64,000 nucleotides of DNA from Kalaharituber pfeilii (taxonomy: Eukaryota; Ascomycota; Pezizomycetes; Pezizales; Pezizaceae): the NCBI GenBank assembly GCA_015179045.1, contig WHUZ01000064.1:62001-126000 (forward strand), written 5' to 3'. The number at the start of each line of letters is the position of its first letter. The stretch's first letter is position 1. This document shows positions 43,145-53,647 of the stretch, in pieces. The position numbers and the translations under genes are program-made. Under the pieces are notes generated by a model. That model was not told the origin of the DNA and did not search any database. It saw only the letters and a list, made by a program, of their open reading frames with translations.

Positions 43145-44595
43145 TAGTGTTCCTAACCGGCCAGGCCGCCGATCAGGCCGCCTGGCCTGGTCTGATCAGC
43201 GGCCTGAAACCGCCTGGGGCGGCCCCGGCGGAGCTTCTGATGGCCTGGGCCGGCCTGGACCGGCCTGAAACATGCAGGCCGATTCAGGCCATTCAGGCCG
43301 ACTCAGGCCGATTCAGGCCATTCAGGCCATTCAGGCCGGTTCAGGCAGACCAGTTTGCGCAAACACTACGAGCACCACCAGTTTGAGCCTGTGTGCTAAG
43401 GTAGCTATTTCATTGAAGAGTTCTGTTCACTATGCCGTCCATTTTTTACTGTGTTCTGTATTCAGTGTTTTGTGTTCTCGTTCTGATCATATAAGTACAG
43501 GTGGGCACCTGCGTAATCCCTCTCACACCATAGCGGAGTAAACTACATTCTCCTCCACTTTTCGCAGTCAATATCTTCTCAATTCCACTTTCTCAGTTTC
43601 GCATCTACAGTACCTAAACTTTGTAAAACTGTCTAAGGGCTATTCTGATAATCTTACACGTATAAGTACAGTCACCAGATGACCTGGTGCTGGCTGTATT
43701 ATAATGGAAATTCTCAATTCAGTCAATTATTACGTATATTACATTGTCGACAAATATAGATATGTGGCCAAGGCAGTTCTTCAACTGCTAATTGGTTGTA
43801 GTCATTCAAGAGTATACGCTGATCTTGATGATCAAAGGCCAAAATTCAGTTACTGATTGGTTGATGCTATTCAGGCTGTTTCAGACGGCCCAGACGGTAC
43901 AGGCTGGCCCAGGCGGTCCAGACCATTTAGGTATACTTTTTTAGTATTTAAACCCCGACAAATATCCACGCGTAGGGAGTGCGGTCATATACCCGGCTAT
44001 TCATCTCACCACCTATTATTCTTTCCACGTGTATTTATTTTGCCCACCTATGATTCTTTCAAATTGAGGTCACATATCGCGCGTATTTATTCACCACCTA
44101 TTATTCTTTCCGCGTGTGTTCATTTCGCCCAGCTATCACTTTTTCAAATTTAGGTCACATATCGCGTCCATTTATTTATTTACAACTATTATTCTTTCTA
44201 TGTGTATTTATTTCGCAGTCTATTATTCTCTCCGATTGAGGTCAAATATCGCATGAGTTTATTTCACCATCTCCTATTCTTTCCAGGTGTATTTATTTCG
44301 CCACCTATTATTCTTTCAGATACCGCGCGTATTTATTTCACTATCTTTTATTCTCTCATGTATATAGCGACATTATTTTCACTCTTTGTTCTGGACTGGC
44401 CTGAATAGCCTGGACCGGCCTAGGCCCGCCTGGACGGCCTGGACCGGCCTGAAACATTCAGGCGGCCTGGACCGGCCCAGGCCGACCTCATGGCCGGTCT
44501 GAAAGATCAGGCCAGGCCCAGGCCTAGATTTTCACGGTCCAGGCCGGCCCAGGCCATACCCTTGGCCTGGCCTGGCCGGCCCGTTGGAAACACTG
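43145..44595. mobile_element. hAT-like group-2 element, complete, 1451 bp
   Basis: An exact 8-bp duplication GCGGAGTT (43137-43144; 44596-44603) flanks ends TAGTGTTCCTAACCGGCC and CAGTGTTTCCAACGGGCC (inverted). GGCC-rich subterminal blocks enclose an AT-rich middle. No transposase frame is present. From 43930 to 44350 there is a tandem repeat with TATTATTCTTTC and CGTGTATTTATTTCGCC motifs. Confidence 0.85.
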
Positions 44596-44603
44596 GCGGA
44601 GTT

Positions 44604-46020
44604 CACGGCGGGGAGAGACAGTCGGCGCTATATGATGTAGAGAGATGTATGCAGAGTTACGTACAGCCTGAGGGTGGATACAAGTTGTTACGTGAGGAGC
44701 AGAGAGGGAGGTGGGAATGAGCCTCCTTTATGGAGAGCCCAGGAACTTGGCAAAAGAACATTCTAGATACAGGAGAATCAAACGAGCCCAGAAACTTGGC
44801 AGAAGAACAAACTAGCGCGCGAGAGAAGCTTCGAGCTAATGCAGGAGAACATTCTGGACGAATCATGGATGCAAGAGAATATGCAGGAACATACGGGCAA
44901 CGACCGGGATGCAAGCGGCTGCTGTGCGTAAGGATTCAGGGCTGGCGGCGAGAGTCGGAGCTTTCAGGCACTGCGGCTACGTGGCGGCTCGGCAGGAGTT
45001 CGGGCTGTGGCAGTGTCTCGGGGGCTCGGGCGTCACGTGCAGGAGGAGTATTTCGGCCGTGGTGGAGGTTGGTTCGTTACAGATAGGTGGCAAAGAGGAT
45101 AGCAACTTTTTATCACTACGTAATGAATTTATATCCAAATACATAAACGATATACTCAAATGATAGCCCTTTATAGTGGCAATCTAATACTTCTATAGCT
45201 ACTTAGATTTATAAAGAATTGATTGAGTTATAGATTATTAAGCTTAAAGAGTTAATGAAAAATAGTATTAATTTTATCTTTATTTATATTACTAATTGCG
45301 AATAATTATTATAGTGTATACTAATAGATAATAGTATATATTAAAACTACTTCAGCTTAGCTTTCTAAAAATATAAAAATTATGTAAATTAGATAAAAAC
45401 TGATAATGTAGAATAGCGTTAAATTTATTGAGTTAATAATGTGGCAAAGGGATGAGGTTGTAACTTGCTTAAAGCAGATACTTGGCACTTGCAGGGATCT
45501 TACTCACTACTGTTTCTGGTAATACAACTACCAAAATTTTCATTCTTGGCATCAACGCCATCTCTGTTCCTGCCACAATACAATACCAGAATGGCGGAGG
45601 ATTCCGGATATCTCTATCTATGAAGATAACACTCCAAAATTTTGTTTAGAGTATGAAAAATACTAGAAGCATATTTAGGGATTTTCTTCTAGTATTTCGG
45701 TTAACAATAATTTAGTTATGATTAGAAATTTGTTTTCTTAACTACAGTAGTCTAGAAGCGTAGCGAATTATTAATTAAATTATCTGTATTATCTTCTAGT
45801 ATGTGAGTAAGAAGTAGCAACTTATCACCGACAGCAACTTTCAAGTGGCAACTCGTAGGTGGCAACTTGTCAGTGGCAATAGGACTGTGCTAACACACAG
45901 TAACTGGCTTATCAATTAACGCTGGTAGCAGAATGTTTCTCTATACTCAATCACTAGTAGTACGTAGAGGTACCTAGTGGTACTTGTACTAAACCAGTGT
46001 TCGTCGGTAGGCCAGAACAG
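44604..46020. other. Unassigned, GC-rich then AT-rich
   Basis: A GC-rich stretch (to 45100) has chance frames only. From 45110 an extra copy of the 185-bp repeat appears, then AT-rich sequence with repeated GGTGGCAACTTG-like motifs near 45830-45880. I see no gene. Confidence 0.4.
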
Positions 46021-46039
46021 CAGCTTCCTATGTCCCTCC

Positions 46040-47166
46040 TCAGTTCGTGTTGACCTGGGCATCAAGACTTGGGTCCGGCGTTGGTGAGGTAAAGACGGGA
46101 ATGGCAGGTGGGACCAACAATTGCTGAGTGTGTGAGTGCGAGTTACTTTGCGAATTGAGCTGATTCAGCAGAAGCTGCTGATTGAGCAGCTTCTGCTCAA
46201 GTTTGTCAATTCGTTCCAATACCTAGGGCACGCAAGGTTAGTTGACAATGTAATAAGAGAAAGGGCAGTGGTACTACCGTCGCTTGCTCATCTGCCGCGT
46301 TCTTGGCTACAGATTCCACCTGCTTCCTTGCGGCTTCCGCCTCCTTCATTACAGCTTCCACCTGCTTACTTGCGGTTTCCTCCTTCGTTAGAGCTTCCAC
46401 CTGCTTCCTTGCGGCTTCCGCCCCCTTCCTTGCGGCTTCCGCCCCCTTCCTTGCGGCTTCCACCTGTTGCTTTGCGGCCATATAGTCTGCCTTTGTAGCA
46501 ACCATCCCCTTGCTCACCGCAAAGTGTATAATCTTCTCCCATTGCGATTCCTGAAACAATTTCTCCCACTCCTGTTTAATCTTCGCTCCAACGTCCGTCT
46601 CACCCATCTGAACTCGATTCCGAAATGCCTTGACCTCTTTTTTCCACCCTTTGGGCGCATGGTTGGTTGGGTTTGCGAGATCGATCCGCTCGTATGGTTT
46701 TTCGAGGACAGCCTCTATGAGTGTCTCGAGGTTGGCAAAGGCCATGCGTGTGATGGCAGGGGAACTTGGTTGATCCGGCCGGTTGGGATTGAAGTGCATC
46801 ATTGTGCGCTTGACTTGGGCAAGGCTCAGGCTGTGCACGATTCTATTGGTTCTCGCCGTAAGCGGCTGCAAGCTCTCAAGAAGAGTTGTCAAGTCGCGAA
46901 TCTTCAGCTTTGCAGCTACACCAGTGGCAGCGAGGGACGGAGGAGTGACTGAAGGCTCAGTAGGAGCCGGAGTGCCAGGCTGTGCGGGAAATATAAAGAG
47001 CTTCTGCTCCTGGTCGACGCTGTCCTTAAGCCACTCAACAAAGTGGGCGTGCGGGCCACCGGGCCAAGACCGCGGAGAAGGACCTCGACTTGCTTCACAC
47101 CCAAGAACGAAGCGAATAATGTCGCCGCCAGCTCCCGCAGCCACAGGTCATAGGCCAAGTCCGACA
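46040..47166 (-). pseudogene. Damaged copy of the coiled-coil gene
   Basis: The copy matches the intact gene at 53648-54944 over most of its length, including the GTAGTA...CCCTAG intron (46277-46223) and the last exon (VLERIDKLEQKLLNQQLLLN ... VNTN-stop, 46222-46040). Two lesions stand out. A one-base loss in the GGGCC run near 47066 shifts the frame, and about 235 bp covering the N-terminus are deleted at about 47197. The coiled-coil stretch has more KxxEAARK-type repeats than the intact copy (21-bp DNA units at about 46380-46470). Confidence 0.75.
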
Positions 47167-47482
47167 TAGCAAGGCAATGTGCCTCCTCTCGGTCTGGGGT
47201 ATTTGCGCGATGCTGGGGCTGGCTGGAGGAGAAGGCGCAAGACAGAAAGCGTGTGCTGCTGAGTATTGTGTTTGCCCGCGGCGCTGATGCTCTGATGTTT
47301 GTGGGTTCGGTGAAATTGTGGGGTCCGGTGAATTTGTGCGTTGGGTGAATTTGTGGGTTCGGTGGAATTGGAGCGCTGTCGCCAGTTTAAATATGCGATG
47401 GGGCGTCTTGGCATTTTTATCAGGCTGGGTAAGGTTGAGGCAACTACAGTCACAGTAAGCTGAATTTGACAGGTATTGCAGC

Positions 47483-48216
47483 CAATGAATCTAGCAGGCC
47501 AGGCCAGGCCAGGCCAGGCCGTGATCTGCATTGGACTGAAACCGCCTGGACCGGCCTGGACCGGCCTGGACCAGCCTGATCCACATGAATCAGGCCAACC
47601 AGGCCAGTCCAGGCCAGTCCAGGCCCATCAGGCCGGTCCAGGCCAATCAGGCCGGTTCAGGCCAATTAAACGAATCACTCCACAGCTATCCAGCTGAATT
47701 GAGGCCAGCATTTACCAGATTGTTTAAGTATTTAAATGAGTAGAATCTCCCATATGTCTAGAATTTTAAACAGCAGCGGTCTACGACTTTTGTCAAGTAT
47801 GTATCACACTTTGTATTCAAGTATATATACTAAGAAATATTTTAGAAATGATGGACCTTCCAGATAATACAACAGACTGGACTGAATTCTTCGATGACGA
47901 TACCTGATGCGCAACTGTCAATTACTGATAGTGGAAATATCCAGGACTATTAAAATCTAATTCACCTGGGTTAAATTCCAAAATCGCTTGAATTTACGTA
48001 AATGGCCTGGTCAGCCTGGACTGGCCTGAATGGCCTGAACCGGCCTGGTTGGCCTGGACCGGCCTGATTGGCCTGGGCCGGCCTGAATGACCTGGACTGG
48101 CCTGGTTGGCCTGATTCATGTGGATCAGGCCGGTCCAGGCCGGTTCAGGCTGGTCCAGGCGGTTTCAGTCCAATGCAGATCACGGCCTCTCAGGCCACGC
48201 CAGGCGGGATTCATTG
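47483..48216 (+). mobile_element. hAT-like non-autonomous element, copy B
   Basis: Ends CAATGAATCTAGCAGGCC and GGCG-GGATTCATTG (inverted). It has the same AT-rich core as copies A and C, with degenerate GGCC-rich repeats on both sides. The flanks do not show a matching 8-bp duplication, so one end may have been exchanged. Confidence 0.75.
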
Positions 48217-48297
48217 GATGTAGGTGCTGGTGGCTGTGAAGTAACTGGTACAAACCGATTTCCCCGGTGACCACCCCTTAAGCCTCTATGGAAGCTC

Positions 48298-48367
48298 TTT
48301 TTTTTTTTTTTTTTTTTTCTTTATATCATTAATCGCTTGCCGCCCTATGGGCCATGTCGATGTGCAT
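48298..48367 (-). mobile_element. Hairpin-only family-1 retroinsertion
   Basis: Duplication TGGAAGCTC at 48289-48297 and 48368-48376. Hairpin of the ATCG/CGAT type with one mismatch, plus seven extra bases. Confidence 0.8.
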
Positions 48368-48448
48368 TGGAAGCTCATAACCCGTGTTTGACCGACCAGT
48401 GAGTGATTGTGGGTAAGTTGCATCGCGTTGGAGAGGACGCGTCATGTT

Positions 48449-50850
48449 TTTTTTTTTTTTTTTTTTTATGTCATTACTCGCATGCCGCCTTGTAGGCTAT
48501 GGCGAGGATTTAAATACATATCAACGAATAAACAGAGTATAACATCACAGAAAAAGTAAAAAACAACGTCGCATCATCGAGCGTGTCCTGCACCACTCCG
48601 TCTACTCTGCCGCCCAGTCCATCACCTCCGCCAGCGTCATTTCTGCCCCCCTAACCCCCTCATCCCTTATCGGCCCCCTTAGTCCCCCCTCTCCTCTCGG
48701 TAGTCTCTTCCTCCACACCTCGCACCCCCCCATGATGTGCGCAAAATTTTCATAGTCTCTTCCGCACCACCTGCACTCGGGAGAAGTCTCCTTCCCTATC
48801 TTGTGTCTCCACTGTCGTAATCCCTTGTTTCCCAAGATTCCCGCGAGAGTGGATACCCTTCTCCTGCTCCCTAGATACTCCAGTGGTCTGTACGACAACT
48901 TCAATCTCTTTCTCTCCTCGGCTCTCCACTCTTTGATCTGCTGTTTGATCCCCGCCTCTGTCACTGTCTCATCCTGGTATTGCATTGCTGTGGCAACCTT
49001 CGCCGCCATGTCCGCCATGGCGTTGCCCCTGACTCTTCTGTGCGATTTCACCCACAACACCGCAACGTCATATTCCCCTCGGGCTACTCTCTCTTCCCAC
49101 CGCCTCCTCACAAACTCAGCCGACCCCTCTGGCGTTAGGTCTCCTCTCGCTATCCCTTGTAGTCTTGTTATGGTAACTCTGGAATCCGTGACGACCACCA
49201 ACTCTCCGTCTCCTTTCAGGGCTTCTCCTACCGCTATTAATTCTGCATCGTTCACCGTGCATTGCCTCCCCAGATACACGGATCTGTCTTTGGTCCCCTG
49301 GTATACTCCAGCTCCTGTCCTCCCCTCTCTCCTGCTTCCATCTGTGTATATACTCACCCACCCCTCCTCTGTCTCTCTGGCTATGATGTCTTCCCACTCT
49401 TGTCCACTAAGGTCTTTGGGATGGAACTGATGTATATGAATTGGTAAGGGGTCGCGGTGTTCGAGGGATCCTCTTAAGTACCTGGTCTCCGGTTGCGGGT
49501 CTCTTATTGGTTCCTTCTCAAACCTCAACGCTCTTTTTTTTTTTTTTTTTTTTTTGCATTACTCGCGTGCCGCCCTATGGGCTATGGCGAGGGTTTTATT
49601 TAAAAATAGCTAAAAGAAAGGAAATAAAACTTAGATACATGATGCCCGCGGTTTGTATGGTATTGCGGGGGGAAGCGGTCAGTAGGTCCAAATCATCTCC
49701 GTCCTCTTTCAGACTCGTACTGGCTCGCCCTGAGCCACCTCCTCCGAGTCGCACCTTGTCCATGTCTTGTTTCTCTTCCAAGTAAGCTACTATGGAACTT
49801 GTCTTCCTCAACGCTCTTGCTTCCACCCTCTTCGCCTCTCCGTTCACGAAGGTCTCAACTGATTCCAAGTTTGCCAACCCCTCCACCACGTCCCTCCTCG
49901 TCCCCCATGGAGCCCCGACTATCTCCCTGGCTACTCCATACTGCCATTTCTCCAGCTGTCTGAGCTTGTGTTCCGGAGGGGAGGCTTTCGCGTAACTGGC
50001 CCACGCCCAACTTCCCCAGGTAGCTATGTTCCTGGCGATGCTTGTATACAACTGTCGTCTTCTGCCGGGAGGAATCTTGTTTAGTCTTGATGGTACCCGC
50101 CACGCCGCCTTCCCCAGTTGCAGCCTCCTGTTGAAGTGGTCATTGAATTTCAGCTCCCAGTCTACATACAGACCTACCAGCCTGTAGCTTCGTCCCTTTG
50201 TCCCTATCACGACTGTCTCAGACTTCCGTGGATCCAGCTCAAACCCCTCCTCCTGTGCCTCCTCAGTCAACCTCCTGCGATGTTCCACTATGTCTTTCTT
50301 CAGCTGCCTCAATGACCTGTTGGATACGACACTGTGAAAATCGTCTACATAGGACCTGGAGAACTCGCGGCTGTCGACTTTCTTTGCTACTGGCGCGACC
50401 GCCACCAGAAAAAGTACCGGGGATAGAGGGGAGCCCTGAGGGGTGCCATCGGTCATTCTGCTCTCCCCCCTGACCCTTCTATCCCACGATACTTTGAACG
50501 TTGTCGGCTGAAGGAACCCTTCCACGAATGCTGCTATGTTCGGATCAACCGCATCTAATCTTCTCACCACTCTCTCTCTCCATATGTGGTTGAACGCTGA
50601 TTTTATGTCATCTCCAACTATTGCTGTCCACTCTCTCTTCTGCAGTCTCCTGTCTACCTCCTTCAGTACCTGTCGCGGCAGATCCTCTGCACCTCGCTTT
50701 GGTCTACCGCCCAACTGAGTCTTTCTGAACAGTTCGTCTTGTCGTTGAATGAGGTCCGCTACTACCGTCTGGCCCAATTTTGGCGACTGTATTCAGCAGG
50801 GTAATCGGTCTCCATCCTGCCGGGTCATCCCTGGGTCTGCCTTTTTTGTC
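48449..50850 (-). mobile_element. Longest LINE copy: reverse transcriptase and RNase H
   Basis: ORF2 runs 50850 to 48602 if the nested insertion at 49536-49805 is ignored. Reverse transcriptase motifs, in order: WRPITLLNTVAKI (frameshift just after), DDIKSAFNHIW (motif A), GTPQGSPLSPVLF (motif B), YVDDFH (motif C) and the thumb (QLEKWQYGVAREIVGAP). Then RNase H: IYTDGSRREGRTGAG, NDAELIAVGEAL, VVTDSRVTITRL and NAMADMAAKVA, and the CRWCGRDYENFAHIM knuckle, ending VMDWAAE-stop. Both polymerase Asp residues and all four RNase H acids are present. It is 5'-truncated in the first palm motif. Hairpin GCCT/AGGC type. A GTCATG sequence occurs at both ends as a possible short duplication. Confidence 0.92.
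49536..49805 (-). mobile_element. ORF1-only LINE derivative nested in ORF2
   Basis: Duplication CCTCAACGCTCTT at 49523-49535 and 49806-49818. Carries the ORF1 end (TSSIVAYLEEKQDMDKVRLG), the untranslated region and the CTCGCC hairpin plus poly(A). It interrupts ORF2 exactly between thumb and RNase H, which at first sight suggests a false fusion protein. Confidence 0.88.
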
Positions 50851-51369
50851 ATGTGTGGCCGATGTAGGCAAAAACAAATTTTTGTGGGGATCAAATTCAG
50901 ATCACCAGAATCAGCGTACTGAAAACCATTGATCCAAGTAAGGTTCGTGAGTAATCCACTTGTGGTTGCGAAGTCGCTCCAAAAACTCATTCTGTGGAGG
51001 TTGTTGTCAGTCTAGGACAACGCTTAATGCTTGACCTTTGCGGGACCTGTCCTGCTGGCACCTCAACCCTGCGTGCCTACTGTATATTGTAACTGCCATC
51101 AAGTATCTATGCTACCTTAACAGACCTCCAGCAGTTGTGGCAGCCCACACAACTCCGTTGATAGCTATTTCAAAATTTCCAATTGGGTAACTGAGATGCG
51201 GAAGTTACTTTCCTATACCTCTCCAAGCTGAATGTGCAATTTGGTTATCTTCTATGAAGATTTGGCCTTATAGGAGGCTATTGTTTTTATTCCGGAAGTG
51301 CGCCGGATCCCGGTCAGTGACGTTACATAGGGAGGCCTTTCCTCACACTAACAAAAGGCAGTTTCCCAT
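50851..51369. other. Mostly unassigned
   Basis: Near 51010, TCTAGGACAACGCTTAATGC and the following about 100 bp resemble the sequence at 30438. No gene supported. Confidence 0.35.
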
Positions 51370-51620
51370 CTAAAGTCCAACCTCGCGAGATGTGCAAAGG
51401 GTGCCTTGAAGAAGAGACGCACTCATTAGGCCCCCGCAAGGGGGGACAAGGGGAAGGGCAGCACTGAAGCACTGGGTGGACCGCTCGTTATCCGGGACCG
51501 GGCGGAATGTTGTTCTATTTCTCATGTTTCTCATGTTTCTCATGTTTCTCACGTGCCTAATCTCACCATAGCCCACAGGGCGGCATGTCCGTAATGATAT
51601 TTTTTCAAAGAAAAAAAAAA
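51370..51620 (+). mobile_element. LINE 3' fragment
   Basis: A knuckle relic (CKGCLEEETHSLG), four TTTCTCATG repeats, then CTCACCATAGCCC-ACAGGGCGGCATG and an A-rich end. Mildly transition-mutated. Confidence 0.55.
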
Positions 51621-51943
51621 AAAAAAAAGGGGGTGTGTTCACGTTTTTTTTTTTTGCTGATGGCATCAGTGAAGTACACCGACCTTCTCTGCCAACGTCA
51701 CTAGCATTATTGTTTCCTTTGGTCTCCTTTGTATTTTCTTCGCCATGGCGCCAAGGGTGGTATCCGGGTAATGATATATCTTTATTAGAAAAAAAAGGTG
51801 CAATGACCGAGGGCACCCAGGCAGCGCTGCAGGGCAACAAGGTGCAATGTCTTGTTGTCCTTCCGCATGCTCGGCCTGCTACTACCGTGCTTTTCGAATT
51901 CAACTTGGCACAAAAGTTACCCGGAACTCACACGGCATTTGAA

Positions 51944-52867
51944 GTACCGTACGGAGTATTACCTCACATAAGAGCAAGAAAACAAACGCGCGCTAGTCCG
52001 GTCTTGGCAGAACTCAGGCGTCATTAATCGCGCTAGCGCGTGGTTGGTGCAATCTTGGTATTACTAAGCACAGGAATGCAATTATACATGGCCAGCTTCT
52101 CTATGATACTCTGTAACGGAGGTGGTAAACGCAGAGATTACCGTCTGCCAGGCCAAAAAGACACTTTACTAGTGATGCTCGCTAATTCTCTATGTAGCTC
52201 ATATAGCCATTGTGCGACTGCGACGCATTTGCGCATTGCATTTTTCGCGTGCTCCACCAGCCGCCCACCCTACGGTCGACATCGCGGTGACCCTATAACT
52301 TTTTTTTTTTATTTTTAAATATCATTACCACCCTTTAGGCTATGACGAGACTAACTACAAAAGAAATAAAGGAATAAAGATATACAGTAAGATGGCATAC
52401 CATCCTCCACTTCTGCCACAGTAAGGAAAAGCTCTTTTGACCCCGCCGGTAGCCTTGCTGTAATAGGTTGTCTATGTGGTCCAGGGCGTTTTTTTAGTGC
52501 ATTCGATCGATTCTTCTGTAAGGAGGTTTGCGAGAGCTCAGCTGCCAACTCATTGACTTGTGTTTCAGTAACTTGCGGGTTATTAAGAATAGAAGAAATC
52601 ATGATGCTCCAGTATAGGTACCTATAGTATAAGGATGATTTCATTAACACTCCACCACCTCAAAGCCAGTTTATTTATCCCCCTGATCCAGTCTCCTACT
52701 TCTGTGCTCCGTTCCTTCATAATATCAATCTCCGTGGTGTTGAGGTTAGCATCGCGGCGGGGATCATTACGCGCCCGTGCGTGATACACGCGCACTGGCG
52801 CTGAAAGGTTTGCCAAGACCGAACTAGCGCGCGTTTGTTTTCTTGCTCTTATGTGAGTCAATACGGT
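51944..52867. mobile_element. Unclassified element with long inverted ends
   Basis: The left end CTCACATAAGAGCAAGAAAA ... GCGCGCTAGTCCGGTCTTGG is repeated inverted at the right end (52810-52860) with few changes. The interior minus strand has protein-like pieces (SKELFLTVAEVEDG; LVEHAKNAMRKCVAVAQWLY) split by a LINE tail at about 52297-52375. No family recognised. Confidence 0.55.
52297..52375 (-). mobile_element. Decayed family-1 tail
   Basis: T-rich run, AAATATCATTACCACCCTTT, AGGCTATGACGAG. The CTCGC arm is largely lost, with G-to-A changes. Confidence 0.55.
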
Positions 52868-52887
52868 AGCCTAAACATGGGTACATC

Positions 52888-52956
52888 TTCTTCTTTTTTT
52901 TTTTTTTTTTTTTCATATCAGCACTCGCATGCCGCCGTAAGGGCTATGGGCGAGAG
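52888..52956 (-). mobile_element. Hairpin-only family-1 retroinsertion
   Basis: Duplication GGGTACATC at 52879-52887 and 52957-52965. Ends at the hairpin base. Confidence 0.88.
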
Positions 52957-53080
52957 GGGTACATCGAAAACACAAACTACACTTGTCCTAGTGGCAATTA
53001 CCTCAACTGCCTCGGACTCATTTCATGTCTTTTGCATCCAATGATTCCGACACGTGGTGGAGATAAAGATGTTTTTATTG

Positions 53081-53280
53081 GAACAGGAAGATCACAGGGG
53101 GAGCAGAAGGAATAAGGCAGATAGATAAGGATACGAACTTGGCGGAAATTATGGAATGGGCAGAGGAGGAATAGGACTTTTACTTTCTTTATCTCTTTTC
53201 CTTTTAACTTTATTGTTATCAACCTTACCATTCATGTAACTAAACATCGCCATAGCCCTTAGGGCGGCACGCGATTAATG

Positions 53281-53322
<42 letters not shown>
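53081..53322 (+). mobile_element. Short LINE 3' end
   Basis: Duplication AGATGTTTTTATTG at 53067-53080 and 53323-53336. Encodes DTNLAEIMEWAEEE-stop, then the untranslated region, an ATCGC/GCGAT hairpin and more than 40 A. Confidence 0.9.
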
Positions 53323-53325
<3 letters not shown>

Positions 53326-53336
53326 TGTTTTTATTG

Positions 53337-53640
53337 ATGATAAGTCTGTAAAAAAAACTCACACCGTGTATGGCGGCACTAACGGAGATTACATCCAAAG
53401 TCACGTTCCCCCACAAACTAGGATATCACAATGCGAAAGGGAAAAAATGAAAAAAAATGAAAAAAAGAAGACAACCAACATCGTAATACCGCACCGCCGT
53501 AATTTTTTTCAGGACCTGGAAGGTTCGGGTGGGGAAAAAAAAAGTCATGGCCTAAAAAAAAAAAAAAAATATCGGCATAGCTCAAAACTGCGAAGCGAAA
53601 ACGGGATTGTTACGTTGCTTTCACAAAGCAGCTTTCTATG
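53337..53640. other. A-rich spacer
   Basis: Several A runs, no hairpin tail and no supported gene. Confidence 0.35.
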
Positions 53641-53647
53641 TCCCTCC

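Noticed and set aside
44730..45086. 118-codon plus-strand frame
   Set aside because: GC-rich chance frame with no domain and no exon signals.
46136..46498. Leucine/proline-rich plus-strand frame
   Set aside because: Opposite strand of the 21-bp coiled-coil repeats in the damaged gene copy.
49596..50777. A reverse transcriptase fused to an ORF1 domain
   Set aside because: The junction coincides with a 13-bp target duplication at 49523-49535 and 49806-49818; it is a nested ORF1-type insertion, not a gene fusion.
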